Origin: Chenopodium formosanum
Lineage: Eukaryota; Streptophyta; Magnoliopsida; Caryophyllales; Amaranthaceae
Length of the DNA: 64,000 bases
NCBI GenBank assembly: GCA_024500155.1
Contig: CM044858.1
Span: 30,274,786 to 30,338,785 of the forward strand
Direction of reading: 5' to 3'
This document shows positions 12,184-24,427 of the stretch, in pieces. Within the stretch, counting starts at the first letter, position 1. Each line of letters starts with the position of its first letter. Made by a program: the position numbers and the translations under genes. The notes under the pieces were generated by a model. It was given only the letters and a program-made list of their open reading frames with translations. It ran no database searches and was not told the DNA's origin.

Positions 12184-13051
12184 GGAAAAATTAGAAATAA
12201 TAATCCCAACTTTCATCAATTTTGCGACAATAATCCCAACTTTGGATTATTCTGGAATTATCCGAACTCTTGGTCTTCATTTTTTTCAATCCCAAAAACC
12301 GGTGACCGGTTAAATGATATTTTTTAAAAGTGACACGTGTCACATTTGAATTGGCTAAAACAATTTTTTTAAAAAAAAATAAATAAATAAAACAACCAAA
12401 CTCCAAAATCCCAGTCACCAGCAAACCCCTACAACCACCAACCAAAATTAACAACCACCAGCCCTAATGACGGCGCTAGTTCCCTTCCCCCTGTGCCGGT
12501 TTCCCACTCTTCGGTCTCGAAAATCATTGCTTATAACCACCTTTCTCACTCATGAAAACCCCCAAAAACACCTCTCCTACTCCCACTCGCTGCTTAAAAC
12601 CACCTCTCCCACCATCGAAAACCTGCCGCTTAGGGTTTCGGAGTGGTGGGAGGATCGATATGGAGTTTTGGGCAGTGGGGAGGGGTGTTGTTGGTGGATT
12701 TGGGGTTTCGGGGTGGTGGAGGTTACTTCACGCAGCTGGCCGGCGACAAAGCGGTGGCAGGCTGGGCAGCGATGTGGTGGTCAGGGTGGGCCGGTAGGGG
12801 AAGGGGAGGCTTATTGGTGATTGATGATTTTTGGGGTTTTTTTATTTTTAATTTTTTATTTTTAAATTTGGACAATTAGGGCTTGACACGTGTCAAATGA
12901 CCTGATATAATAAGTCATTGACTTATGTTGATCAGTTTCTGATTGAAAAAAATAAAGACCACCCAAAGTTCGGATTATTTTAGAATAATCCAAAGTTAGG
13001 ATTATTGTAGCAAAATTGATGAAAGTTGAGATTATTATTTCTAATTTTTTC
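12184..13051. mobile_element. MULE-type non-autonomous element B
   Basis: Terminal inverted repeats of about 95 bp, beginning GGAAAAATTAGAAATAATAA at the left. The target duplications are TAGATTTAA (12175-12183) and TAGTTTTAA (13052-13060), 8 of 9 matching. ACACGTGTCA lies near 12334 and again near 12887 in the opposite arm. The core is GC-rich and non-coding. Confidence 0.85.
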
Positions 13052-13719
13052 TAGTTTTAATAATAATTTCTACAATTCTAATTATTATAAATATTGAGGA
13101 TTAGAGTATGCATTTGCAAACGTTGGCAACTGAAATGAAATAGAGAAAGCATCATTTTACAAAAATTGTTTAATTCTTATCTTATCCTAAAAATTAACGT
13201 ACGTAAGTAGAAAATAAATTTACCAAATTTACAGCATTAAAAATTAAAATATACTCCGTAGCAGTAGCCTAGAGGATTATACTACAACACGTTTGCAGTT
13301 TAGTAGTTTACACATAGTTCGAGGAAATGGTTTGTAAACTCGATCTGTTATTGTAGTTCACAGATTTTGTAAGCTTTCATTCAATTTTCACAACTTGTAT
13401 ACGACACCACCACCACCTGCTCCCTTTTCTGACATCCATCCTACCAAACCAACTAATCTTCACATACAAACACAACCATAACTTAACATTTTTAAAAATT
13501 ATTAAACTAAAACCAATTTGTAAAAATGTTTTTAATTTTACTGTTTAGGAAATAAAAAAGGATAGCTAGCTTATCAATGAAATAATAATAATTCAAATAT
13601 TTTTTTTAAAAGGAAAAATATATAAGAAGTTAGGCCAGTTTTCTCTAAAAAAACATATTGTATCTAAAATTCAAACACAATTATCCTTAATCCTTTGGGG
13701 TGATACATTGATAAAAGGT

Positions 13720-14205
13720 TGTCAAAATTTAATTAAAGTTTCAAAAACATTCCTTTTTAATAGGGAATTAATAAATAGAGTATGGAGGACAGCAATAAAC
13801 TACAGTACTAAAACAAAGTACGGAGTAATAACTACAATATTACAAAATTGTCAAACTATCTTATTTGACTAAGGAAGAAAAGGTTAAAAGACCAAATTTA
13901 TTAAAAACAAAGCTTGAAAATAATCATCTTTTCTGATAAAATACAACAATGTCGGGTTGTCAAACTTTAATTACAATGCACAAATATTCTATAAGTAGTA
14001 ATTATAATAGGCTAGAAATACTTTGTCAAACTATATTATAAATATTTTTATTTGGAAGAAAATGGACCATGCTTACTACAAAAGCTCACACTTAATAAAT
14101 CTTTTAGATGAAATACAATTGTAACAAGTTGTCAAAACCTTAATTACATTGCAGAAACATTCTATAAATAGGTAATAAAAATGAAGGACAGCAATAAGAT
14201 TACTA
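13720..14205. repeat. Three diverged tandem copies of a roughly 200-bp unit downstream of the EPFL gene
   Basis: The phrase gttgtcaaa..ttaattaca recurs near 13720, 13953 and 14127. Each time it is preceded by a gataaaatacaa-like stretch and followed by acattct and then ataagta or ataggta-like sequence, ending in a gaggacagcaataa stretch in two copies. It lies just 3' of the EPFL stop codon. Confidence 0.5.
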
Positions 14206-14259
14206 AATGAGGAAAAATAATGTATTTACAAAAAGATTCAAATTTATGAATAATATTGA

Positions 14260-14902
14260 TTAAGGGTTAAAAATAGTATTTCCACACTTGCATTTCCATT
14301 TCATAGGTTTATAGTTAGACAATCCATCTCCTCTTGAATATGCAATTGTTGGAGTTGAATGCATAAAATGGCTTCTTGGAAAACCTTTTTGAGGTACTAT
14401 TGGAACTTGAATTGCTTCACAATGTCCGCAATTGTTGCATCTTCCTTGGCATTTTGGTGGGCTTGATCCTATCAATGCTCTTCCTATCAATCTTTCTTTT
14501 TCCTCCTGGAAATTAATTCATGTTAATTACACCATTAATTTTGTACTATTTTGAGTTAAATGTGGGAAAGTTTTGAACTTTATTTACCTTTAGTGCCACA
14601 TTTTGTTGGGGAATCGACAAGCCTGTTACAAATGCAAGAAAGGTTGATATGTTAAAGTGAAAAATGTGGACAATAAGATTCAATTGAAAGAAGGGGTCGG
14701 TCCGAAGTCAATTGTCACATTGATATTGTAATTAAATATGTGACAACGAAACTCGGGCCGAGGTATGTAGTTTAATTAGCTTACCTTGAGCAAGGAATGA
14801 ATGTTGTTGTAGTTGAGTGAATGTTGAAGCTAAGAAGAAGAGCAAAGAGAAGAGTAGAAGTGTGTTTGTGATGAGAAATACATGATTTTGAGGAAAACCC
14901 AT
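14260..14902 (-). CDS. Secreted cysteine-rich peptide of the EPIDERMAL PATTERNING FACTOR-like family (EPFL2-like)
   Basis: Three exons with GT-AG borders and consistent phase: 14902-14785, 14622-14588 and 14505-14260 (399 nt, 132 residues). Residues 1-30 form a signal peptide with a Leu/Phe-rich core (LLLFSLLFFLAST), so the product should enter the secretory path. The C-terminal half carries GSSPPKC, CNNCGHCEAIQVP, YSRGDGLSNYKPM and a closing KWKCKCGN block, with six cysteines. This is the EPF/EPFL pattern: mature peptides of about 50-80 residues act as ligands of ERECTA-family receptor kinases in epidermal and organ patterning. The long loop between cysteines and the conserved GHCEAIQVP resemble EPFL1-3 more than EPF1/2; the exact orthologue is not certain. 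The gene is intact here and stands alone between transposon-rich blocks. Confidence 0.85.
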
Positions 14903-15955
14903 TTAAGATAATGAATGAAAGACCAATAAAATAAAAAAAAAAAGTGTTTTGAGTTAATGATAATGAGAAGTGGGGTGAAATTGAGAAATGAGTGATTGAA
15001 TGGCAGGGGATTGAGGGAGTAAACTGAAGGGTATTTGGATGAAACGTGGGAAGGCAAAAAGAGAAGAGCAGAAAGCATCTAATGAAAACCAAAGCCTTAA
15101 ATGGGAAAAATACTTTGATTAATAAACTTTTTGACAAAACCTCGTTCAATGAGCCTTCAACTAAAGACTTCTGCCACCAAAAGTTGTCTTGCCACACAAG
15201 ATTTTATGAGAAATTTGAGAGCATCGTTATCATGGTTGAAATTTTGAGAAAGAGAGATTATAGTAATATGGCCAACCATTTGAATTTTTGGGTTATTTTA
15301 TTTCATATTGCATGTACTTTATACTCTCACCATGTCTAACTAAATTTTTTTTGTTTCGACTTTTTTTAAAATGTCTTAATTTTCTTTTCGGGTTATTTTA
15401 GAAACATTGCTCTTACTTTTAGTCTTTCACTTTCATTTATTGTAATTTTTAGCAACTTATTAAAAAACTATGAGGGTTGAGATGGGTCTTTCTCCTTATC
15501 TATAAAAAAATTAAAAAAGAAAAAATTTAGCAACTTATTATGCTTAACACCATAGACAGAAAATCGACACTCTCAATTTTCAACAATTTCTAAAGTTTAC
15601 TCCTACAAGGTGAAAATGCTTTAAGAAATCTTGAAATAAAGAAAAAAAAAAAACTTTCTCCTCCAAAAAGTTATACTATTAAATGAATTTTTTTAGTCAG
15701 TGGCGATTCCAGGAATTGCTCGTTATGGGTTCGGACTCTCCAAATAAATACATAAATATCAAATATCATAATTCAAAAAAAAAAATAAATTATTTTTGCT
15801 AATTCAGGTGTGCACAATACATGTCAATTATAATAACAACAAAATCAAAACAAATTTAAATAAATTACAGTTAAACTCGACGAAATTTTCTCAACCATAA
15901 TCCTTCATCGTTTAAAATTGCTCCGTATTCATAGTAAAAAATAACATTGCATTGA
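14903..15955. other. 5' flank of the EPFL gene
   Basis: AT-rich sequence upstream of the EPFL start codon. A plus-strand open frame at 15046-15339 overlaps it, but it has no recognisable features and I do not call it. Confidence 0.4.
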
Positions 15956-15984
15956 CAATGTCTTGCTCCTTTCTTTGCAATTTG

Positions 15985-16115
15985 CAAAGTTTGGCTTAAT
16001 TTCAGCTTAATTTCAGTTTAGTTTAGTTTAATTTAGTTCGGTTTCTAATTTCTTTCTCTCATAAAAAATTCAGTTTAACTAAATTCAGTTCAATTCAGCT
16101 CAGTTCAGTAGAAGA
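15985..16115. repeat. Remnant of the TTCAGTTCAG MITE family
   Basis: Interior-type sequence (agcttaatttcagtttagtt, then aattcagttcaattcagctc) without clear ends. Confidence 0.4.
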
Positions 16116-16796
16116 AACACTATTAATGAGTGGCCAAAATCAATTCCAATATCATTTCCCCCTAATTACCACCACTAATCCCACTCTTTAAATTTAAACA
16201 CCTTAAACATTCCTCTTCTCAAATGTTGCACTTACAAGTGGTTAACAAGCACAAATGACAGTATGGCACCGTCACAATCCCCTATTGATTACACCAAGTA
16301 GGCAGCTACGAGTATAAGCCTACAATCTTCTGCAAATTTAGTTAACACAATTTTGGAGAGAGTTGATTCTGATTTCTCCCCTTTCTACACGCCATCGTGA
16401 GGTTGATTTTGTGATTGAGTGAATGGATTAAGAATGATATTTTTACCTCACTATTCACGCTATCTTAAGATTTTACTGTGTTTTTCCCATCTTTCTTTCT
16501 TTTACATTTGTTAGATCCTAGAATTTCGAATTAGACAACAAAATACTGCCAACTGTAAGAATCTCTCTCTGAATCTTTCCTTTTCTTTTTTTATTGACGT
16601 GACACCATTAATTCTTGTCATATCTCCACACAATCACCGTGATTTTTAATTTTTAGATTTTGTTGTATTTATTTGAAACAATATCTCTGCACTATACCGT
16701 GTACAAAATAAAATATTTCTCCTCTCTATAAAATAAATAAAAATAATATATCACTCCTTCCTTTAATTAAAAAAAAAAAAAAAAAAGCTCTATACT

Positions 16797-17018
16797 ACAA
16801 CCTCCGTATTTATTAAATTCTCCATGCACGAAGTTTTAGAAAAATAATAAAATATGATGAAAGTGAGGTTAATTGAAAAATATAAAAAATTTAAAAAGCA
16901 AAATTGATTACAACCGTAGAGGAGACAAAATATAAAAATAAGATATGACAGGACCACTAGTGGACAAAAAAGTAGTAAAATATTGTTACGACCGCAAAAG
17001 AAAAATGGAGCAAGTATA
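16797..17018. mobile_element. Degenerate Stowaway-like MITE
   Basis: Starts with cctccgtatttattaaattc and ends aaaaatggagcaagta. It is similar in layout and sequence to 11694-11958 (ccatgcacgaagttttag versus ccatacgccaagttttag). Confidence 0.45.
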
Positions 17019-17379
17019 ATAAAATGAAAAGGGAGTAGCTTATATGCACGTGATGCGTGCGTGATTAATGTATAATAGCGTAAAATTATTTATGTAATTT
17101 AGACTTAAATACAGAGTTATAGAATGCAGAGTATAAGGGAAAAAACTTAATAAAGTTAAATAGAAAATAAATTGAAGTTAGTCCTTAAATGTAAGGAAGT
17201 CACTCCAATTTTTCAAAATGAGAAACAATATTTGTTTCCCAAGAGATAAATAGTAAATTTATAGGTTTGCCGATGTAGACCATATTGTTTTGAATTTTTG
17301 AACAGAGCAAAGCAGAGTAAAATAGAGCAAAGTAGGGCTTAGTAGGCACAGAATGTGTAGCAAAGCTAAAATAATTATA

Positions 17380-17380
17380 G

Positions 17381-17437
<57 letters not shown>

Positions 17438-17649
17438 TTATTATTATAATTATTATTATTGTTGTTGTTATTATTATTGTTATTGTTATTGTTATTGTTA
17501 TTGTTATTGTTATAATTGTTATTGTTATTGTTATTATTATTGTTATTATTGTTTGTTATTATTATTGTATTGTTGTTATTATTATTGTTATTGTTATTGT
17601 TATTGTTGTTATTATTATTATTGTTATTGTTGTTGTTGTTATTATTATT

Positions 17650-17700
<51 letters not shown>

Positions 17701-17783
17701 GCTGTTGCTGTTGCTGTTGCTGTTGTTGTTGTTGTTATTGTTATTGTTGCTGTTATTGTTATTGTTATTATTATTTTTGTTAT

Positions 17784-17818
<35 letters not shown>

Positions 17819-17828
17819 TTATTATTAG
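17380..17828. repeat. Long compound trinucleotide microsatellite (TTA/TTG/ACT)
   Basis: About 450 bp of TTA, then mixed TTG/TTA, then about 20 TTG, then CTGTTG, then about 11 ACT. All open frames here (poly-Leu, poly-Val, poly-Cys) are repeat artefacts. It continues at 18728 beyond element C. Confidence 0.95.
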
Positions 17829-18727
17829 GTAATTTTGACTTTTACCACCTACCAATAATCACTTATTGGCTTTTACCACCTTCAGAAAAATTTATTTACC
17901 ACCACATTCAAAAATTAAAATTGGCTTTTATCTCCAACCAACCCCAACTAACGGATTCCGTCCATAAATCCATTAGTGAGGCCTACCATGTACACGTATC
18001 ACCATATTATTAGGTAAATATTTTTAAGAAAATAGAAAATAATAAAAAAAAGAAAAAAAAAAGCAACCTAGCCACCAACCGGGTCCTAGCCACCGCCGGA
18101 CCAGCTCCTAGCCTCACCACCGGTATTAGCTCCCCGCCCATCGTTATTACCAAGGGCCCAAGCCAGCACAACCCATGTGTACCTCAGCCCCATCCCTAGC
18201 CCTAGCTCCGACACCCCCTTTCCTTACCGTCCTGCCGATTTCCGAGCCCCACTAGATTTCGACACCAAAATGGATTCTGACTCCCCTTAGCTTCCACCAA
18301 TTTTCGACCCCAAAACCCTAGCCACCATATTCCGACCACCCATACAATCCCCTCCTACTGAATTTCGACCACTCCTAAAATCCTAACTACCACAAAATTT
18401 CGACCCCCTTCCTAGCCACCACCTAATTCCGACCACCTCCTTAGCCCACACTAAATTCCGACACCTCCCTAGCCCCACAAAAAATTTCGACCTACCAAGG
18501 TGACTTGATTCCGTTCCCGACTACTTGACATGGAAGATCAGGGGAGGTGAAGAAGAAACGCCAAAAAGGTGGGTCCTACAAACAGATTCATGGGCGGAAT
18601 CCGTTAGTTGGTGGTGAAATCTAATTTTTGGAAAATTTGTTGGAAGTAAAATAAAACTTTATTTTATGGAGGTGGTAAAAGTTAATAAGTGGTTATTTGG
18701 AGGTGGTAAAAGTCAAAAATTCATTAC
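17829..18727. mobile_element. MULE-type non-autonomous element C
   Basis: Inverted arms: left gtaattttgacttttaccac, right gtggtaaaagtcaaaaattc, with a second inner copy of the cttttaccacc motif in each arm. Inside are gattccgtccataaatcc with tacacgtatcacc at the left and a 'ggcggaatccgttag' block at the right. Both flanks are TATTATTAG/TATTATTAT within a microsatellite, so the true 9-bp duplication cannot be proven. The core is C-rich. Confidence 0.7.
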
Positions 18728-18734
18728 TATTATT

Positions 18735-18810
<76 letters not shown>

Positions 18811-18811
18811 C
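18728..18811. repeat. Trinucleotide microsatellite, continuation
   Basis: TATTATTATTG, then (TTG)n, then (TTA)n. Read on the minus strand it is the 3' tail (TAA/CAA) of the retroposon at 18831-19978. Confidence 0.9.
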
Positions 18812-18830
18812 TCAAAAACAAAAGTCATAC

Positions 18831-19977
18831 AACCTACAATAAATTAGTGGGAAGCCGAGATACAATCTGGGCCACCATTCCTCTAGCTATAGCAAAGCCA
18901 ACCCTAGTGAAGATATGAGCTGCAACACGAGCCTCAATGTTTTGCGTCGTCGAGAACCTTGAACCCGCTTCAGCAATGCAACAGTCTTCTTCTCTAATTC
19001 CCCAAGTGAAGAAAAGGAGAAGGGAATGAAACTGTATCCATCGCCCGACAACAAGTTCATACTTAACCTGCTTCCAATGAGCCGCATCAACCACAACTCC
19101 TCTAGGAACAAAGTCAGATAGCCTTGTTTGTGTCAAAGGAGAAGACCCTGTGAAGTCGACACATACATCATGACCACGATCCCATGAATAAAATAACACA
19201 TCGGCTGGTCTGAGGGCCTCGTCATTCCCTCCAGACAATCTTATGTCAACCTCCTTTCTTGCTGCAATCCTAAATCTATAGCAAATATCAACAAGGGTAT
19301 CCCGAACAACATTATGCCGATGTTAAATACCCACTATACCAGCACACGACACCGCATGGTCGCCGAAAATATCCCCAGTAAAAACCCGAGAACAAGCAGA
19401 GCGAAGCGTTGAAACAGAGAACAATGGAACACCCATCCGGTAGCACAGCACACATCGGTATGTCATGGCGTTCATTATCTGACCCAACCTAGAAATAGGG
19501 ACTGCTTGAATCCAAGCAGAGGTGTGAACTCCTTGCTGCGATTTCCACAATGCCGATTGTCGAGGAGCCAAAGAGAACGCGGATTCTGGTGAAGCGGTAA
19601 CCTTTGTGAAATATATATCTGCCAATTTCTTCATGAGTTTAAGGCAGGGACCTCACTAGGATTACTCAAAATTTCAGACTCAACCATTCCAATCTACAGA
19701 AGCAACGCATCCGCGAAGGCTCGACCAAGGCCAACAACGCCAACATGCCGTAGAAGCTTTGTTTGCAACCCAGCAGACTGTAACCGAGAGGCAAGAAAGA
19801 CATAATGACAAACATCACCTGCGGAATAAACTCCAAGTCCGCCAAACGCAAATAGTAAGGTGGCAAGCCGCCATTGCCAATCGCCAAACGCATGCCCCGA
19901 AGCAGTAACGATATGCTCCAAGAGCCTTGTCAAAAGTACGGTGAGCCACCTCAAAAGTACTAGGAGGAAAAGTACCA

Positions 19978-19978
<1 letters not shown>
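18831..19978 (-). pseudogene. 5'-truncated retroposon: C-terminal part of a reverse-transcriptase polyprotein
   Basis: The minus strand encodes, in order, DWQWRLATL with GGLGVYSAGDV (near 19890), ALWKSQQGVHTSAW, a Cys-rich stretch (YRCVLCYRMGVPL, CSRVFTGDIFGDHAVSCAG), HRHNVVRDTLVDIC, and a tail with DVCVDFTGSSPL ending SRLPTNLL at the stop near 18834. I recognise this as the region downstream of the RT domain in a widespread plant element annotated as 'reverse transcriptase domain-containing'. The RT core is missing (5' truncation at about 19978). The frame is damaged by an in-frame TAA at 19323-19325 and a frameshift between about 19635 and 19694. The minus-strand 3' end runs straight into a TAA/CAA microsatellite, as in non-LTR elements with simple-repeat tails. 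Confidence 0.7.

Positions 19979-20021
<43 letters not shown>
19979..20021. repeat. (TTA)n microsatellite at the 5' border of the truncated retroposon
   Basis: Fourteen or so TTA units directly abut the truncated 5' end. They could be the target site repeat into which the retroposon inserted. Confidence 0.85.
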
Positions 20022-20022
<1 letters not shown>

Positions 20023-20309
20023 CAGTATCCAAATATTTTATTAATGATGCATATAGAGATTGATTGACGTATTCATGACAATGATTTTCATTTTGCGTAC
20101 TTTTAAATATTGATTAGCATTGTTATTTTGATCACTAATTTTGTTTTTAATTAATGCCAAAAATTATGTTTGATTGATATAGTAACTTTATAATAGTGTT
20201 CTAATATTAAATTTTCCAAAATTTAAATTAAAACTTTAATTGTTGACAATTTGATGTCATTGACCCCCCCCCCTTATCTATTGGTTTATAAAAAAAATAT
20301 TTCTAGTTA

Positions 20310-21304
20310 GGATTTTTTGAAAATAACACCACAAATTTTACAAAAAATAACCCACAAAATCTCAAAATTTTATTATAACACCACAAAAAAATCAAAAAAA
20401 ATTTGATTTCACCACCACCTAACAGATTCTTGGATGGAATCTGTTAGTGGGGCTCACTATAAACATGTGTCACTCGACGATTTGTTTAAAAAATTAAATA
20501 AATAAAAAATTAAAAAAACCCCTAAATTCTAACCCAACCCAGCCCCACCACCAGAACCACCTGCCTAGCCGCCGGAACATCCTGACCCCACCAAAACCGC
20601 CGGCTCCACCACCTTCCCCCTTCTCGAAAACCACCCCAGCCCCTAACCACCTCATGCATCGGCACCAACCCACCAATAGAAAGTAGCCGCTGCAACCACC
20701 GAAAACTCGATCCTACCCATTTCTCCCTCCCCGAGAACCACCCTAGCCACCACCTCCACACGTAAAATGACCGGAATCGACAAATCTTAAACCCAAATTT
20801 GTCGATTCAAGGACGGAGAGAGTGCATAAGTTAATTGGGGTCACAGTGCGGTGTGTAAGGTAGGTTCGACGGCTGCTTTCCGTTGGTGCGGTGCGTGAGG
20901 CGGTTGTGGAGGCTGCTAGAGTGGTTTTCGAGGAGGGGAGAAGATGGTGGAGCTGGCGTTTTGGTGGGGTCAGAAGGTTCCGACGATTTTAGTGGGTCAG
21001 GAGGTTCCAGCGAGTGTGTTTGGGCTGTCGGCCGCTGGGGCAAGTGGTTCTGGTGGTGGGCTAGGTTGGGTTAGGGTTTGTGTTGTTTTTCTTTTTAATT
21101 TTTTGTTTTTAATTTTTTAAAACAAATTTTTTATTGACACGTGTCCACTGTGGGTCCCTTTAACGGATTCCATCCAAAAAATTGTTAGATGGTGGTGGAA
21201 TCAAACTTTTTGATTTTTTGTGGTGTTTTAGTTAAAGTCTTAGAAAATGTGGTGTTATAATCAAATTTTTCTAAAATTTGTGGTGTTATTTTCAAAATCA
21301 ATCC
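20310..21304. mobile_element. MULE-type non-autonomous element D
   Basis: Ends GGATTTTTTGAAAATAACAC and GTTATTTTCAAAATCAATCC. The 9-bp repeats are TTCTAGTTA (20301-20309) and TTCAAGTTA (21305-21313). The arms repeat the ataacaccaca motif. The inner blocks contain cagattcttggatggaatct with acatgtgtcac at the left, and gacacgtgtcc followed by aacggattccatcc at the right. The core is GC-rich and non-coding despite open frames on both strands. Confidence 0.85.
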
Positions 21305-21313
21305 TTCAAGTTA

Positions 21314-21939
21314 TTGAATAAATGATTGTTAAAAAATGCCCTAATCCAATATAGTGTTAAATGATAATTGACCAATGATATTTTTGTAATTGTAGGGGGA
21401 CATCACAACCTCCTTCTTGGCTTATATAATATATAATAGAAGAAAAAGACCCTTCATTAGTTTTCAATTAATCATTGGATATTCTGATAGTTATCTTACT
21501 TACCAACTAAATATTAAATCCCATTGATATTGCATTATACAAAAAATTAAAGAAAAATCAAGTTATAAACTGCATTAATTTAAGCCACAAAATTTCAAAG
21601 TATATTCAATTTACAAATTCTTATATGTGGCTGGCCTTAGTGATCATGGGTTTACTTCGTTAGCATTATATGGGTTACTTGGTTAGTTTACAAGAGTTAC
21701 TTCGTCAGATTAGTAAGGCTAGTTGATGATGATATTATGATTGAGCAAACTTCTAGCTAATAAAACTCTCTAGTGTTTTAATGTTTGCAGGATGAGAAGA
21801 CTTAGGGAGTTTGAGTAAGGTCTGGAACAAAGAGAGTCAAGAGAAACTAAGGATGTCAAGTAAGATTTGAAGATTTGTTCTAGAAGAAGGTTCTTAGAAC
21901 AAAGCTGGATGGAACAGAAGCATGACATCAAGTTGACAA
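21314..21939. other. Intergenic or LTR-derived, nothing definite
   Basis: The stretch after 21700 reads like the start of a copia-type LTR (gttgatgatgatattatg), but I could not pair it with an end. Confidence 0.3.
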
Positions 21940-22048
21940 GTGAAGCTTGGACTGTGAAGAAGAGTACAAGCTGAGTGAAGCTTGGTTTGCAAAGAAGACA
22001 ACAAGCTAAGTGAAGCTTGGTCTGCGAAGATGATAGCAAGTTTCAAAT
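21940..22048. repeat. Three tandem copies of a roughly 34-bp unit
   Basis: gtgaagcttgg(actgtg/tttgca/tctgcg)aaga begins at 21940, 21975 and 22009. The overlapping minus-strand frames (FTVQASL..., LCKPSF...) are shadows of this repeat. Confidence 0.75.
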
Positions 22049-23984
22049 GAACTTGGTTTGCAAGTTCCATCGAGATGTTGAAGAAGAAATTAATTAAAGA
22101 CATCAGGTTACTACGACCTGGATTGTGGTTCCTAGTAGGAACGCGATCTCAAGCTCTAGTGCACAATTTAGAGAGCTCAAATTACCAATCCGATGAAGAT
22201 AAACTAGAAGACTTTGATGATTTTGAACAAAAAATAAGTTGGTTATTTAAGATTGATCTAAACATATAATTGTCTGTTATGCATTAGACTTATTAGAAAT
22301 CAGATAAAGTTTGGCAAACAAATTAATTTGGATAGTTAGTAAAGAAAATCTCTAGTTAATGAAAAAAATTTACTTTGGTATTATTTTATAAAATTAGTTT
22401 TATTTGATTATATATTTTTCATATTTTTGTTTTGTCAAAGGTTTTCTAGAAGCAAAATCAATTTTACCACATCTATGTTTTGATGTGATAATTATGAAAA
22501 CTCTGTTTTAATCATAAGCTTATCATTTCCTTACAAAACCTACTTTGTCTAGTGATCCTCTTCATAAACAAAAAGGAAGGTTTTCAAAGCAAAGTGTAAG
22601 TTTACGTGTGAAATCCCTATCGAGCAATTAAGTGTAAGTTTGTCTGGTAAAACTTTATCAATTTGATTTTGGGATTCATGTGTAGCTTTCCAATTATATA
22701 TTAGAAGTGAGTCTTTGTGTTGTAATTGGTTTTTTGGGGTGTGGGAATTCGAGATAATTTGTTTGTAATTTGAGATTACACAGTGAGGGAGCTTCATTCT
22801 AGTGAGAAATCAGATGAGTAGTGTTCTGGGAGTGCAGAGTGAAACTTAATTTGTTGACTTAGGCTAGGTAGCTAGGATTGGGTCCTATCGAGTAGTAAGT
22901 TCAAAACTTGTGAGAAAGGTTTTTGTATTTCATGGGCGAAACTAACGAACAACCGCTCTATCCAAAAGGAGCCCAAGGGATGATGGGGGAGGCCCCCTTG
23001 GCTTAATTTTAGTTTTGCAAGTCATTACTAATTGTCATTTGTAGCTTGGTTTTTGGTCTTTTCAAAGAGAAGCTTGCAAATATTATTGATTGGATGAGCG
23101 AATCCTGCTTGTAGTTTTTTTTTTGTTTTTTTTTTTGGCCTTCTTACGGTAGTTTGCTTATTTAACTACTCAAATCATTCCATGTGTATTAATCACCATA
23201 AGTTTTAAGTTATTGGGCTTTAAGATATAGAGATGAATTTTCATTTTTCTTTGTATTAAGCTTTGAAATTTAAGAGATTAGTTATTGGCCGGAGTTTAAG
23301 ATTTATAAATGAATTTTCATTTTTCTTATAAGTATTAAGCTTTGGAATTTCTGTATGCAGTGTAATATATAAGAAATAGATTTTTTTTAAAAAATTCAAA
23401 ATTATCCCTCTTGCTATATCCAAAATATAAAGTTTTATACACCGTACGGCCAACCACAATATAATTTTTAAATTCTTCTTCTCTCTCTTCTCTATCTCCT
23501 CTTTTTATATCCTCTTTTAATTTCTTCTTCTCCTATTAGCTAGCCCACCCATATCACCTCCTTCCCCAAGCTATCTCCTCTTTCTCTCTCCTCCTTTCCC
23601 CAAAAAAGGACAGTATACTTGCAAAACAAACTACCTGCAATTACAAAGGAAGAACGCCTGTCCTCCACCAACCCGTCGTCGTACTCCGTGAGCTCCTCGT
23701 ACTCTGTCGTCGAAAAAACAACTAAAAGGTTTTAAGGCCAAATTCGGCCATAAAAACTCTATTTCTAGAGTTTTCATGGTCGAATTTGGCCTTTTTAGCC
23801 ATAGTTGAAGTGACATTCGATGCCATTGTTAATTTTAAAGGTATTTGTTCGATTTAATTTTTTTTTTTAACGATTTGGTTGTGGGTTCGGTTGGATCTAT
23901 GTTTGTTTGTGGGTTTGGTGTATAGTGGTGGTGGCATGGCGTATTGGGGGTGGGGCTAGTGGCGTTTTAAGGGTGGTGGTGGGT
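22049..23984. other. Probable old LTR-retroelement debris
   Basis: Phrases such as ggattgggtcctatcgagta and gcccaagggatgatggggga look like LTR or leader sequence, but there are no coding domains or matching ends. No host gene seen. Confidence 0.3.
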
Positions 23985-24013
23985 CAAGGGTTACTAGGTC
24001 GGGGGTTACTTAA
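23985..24013. repeat. GGGGTTACT minisatellite, left part
   Basis: agggttactaggtcgggggttacttaa; continues at 24837 after the hAT insertion. Confidence 0.7.
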
Positions 24014-24349
24014 CAGGGTCGTCCCAATAAATATGAAGGCCCTGTGCAATTTAGAAAAATATAGGCCCTTTAATTTATTTATATTCTATATTAAAGATAC
24101 ACAATATACAAAATTAGACCCATGTCGTGTAATTACCTTGGTAATCTTAAATAATTACAATTAGTTGTTTGATAAAGAGTATTGGAAAAAAGGCAAGAAC
24201 ACAAAAATTTTTTAGTTAATTAAATGTATTGATGACTTTTTATTATTAAAAATAAAAAATAAAATAAAAATAAAAATAATTATGTGAATCATCATAGGAT
24301 TTGACCAAGAAACATATACGTAGTAGGATTTGACCAAAATTCTTTGCAA

Positions 24350-24427
<78 letters not shown>

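Noticed and set aside
17353..18013. Long open frames of poly-Leu, poly-Val, poly-Cys and poly-Tyr on both strands
   Set aside because: They are translations of the TTA/TTG/ACT microsatellite and carry no other coding signal.
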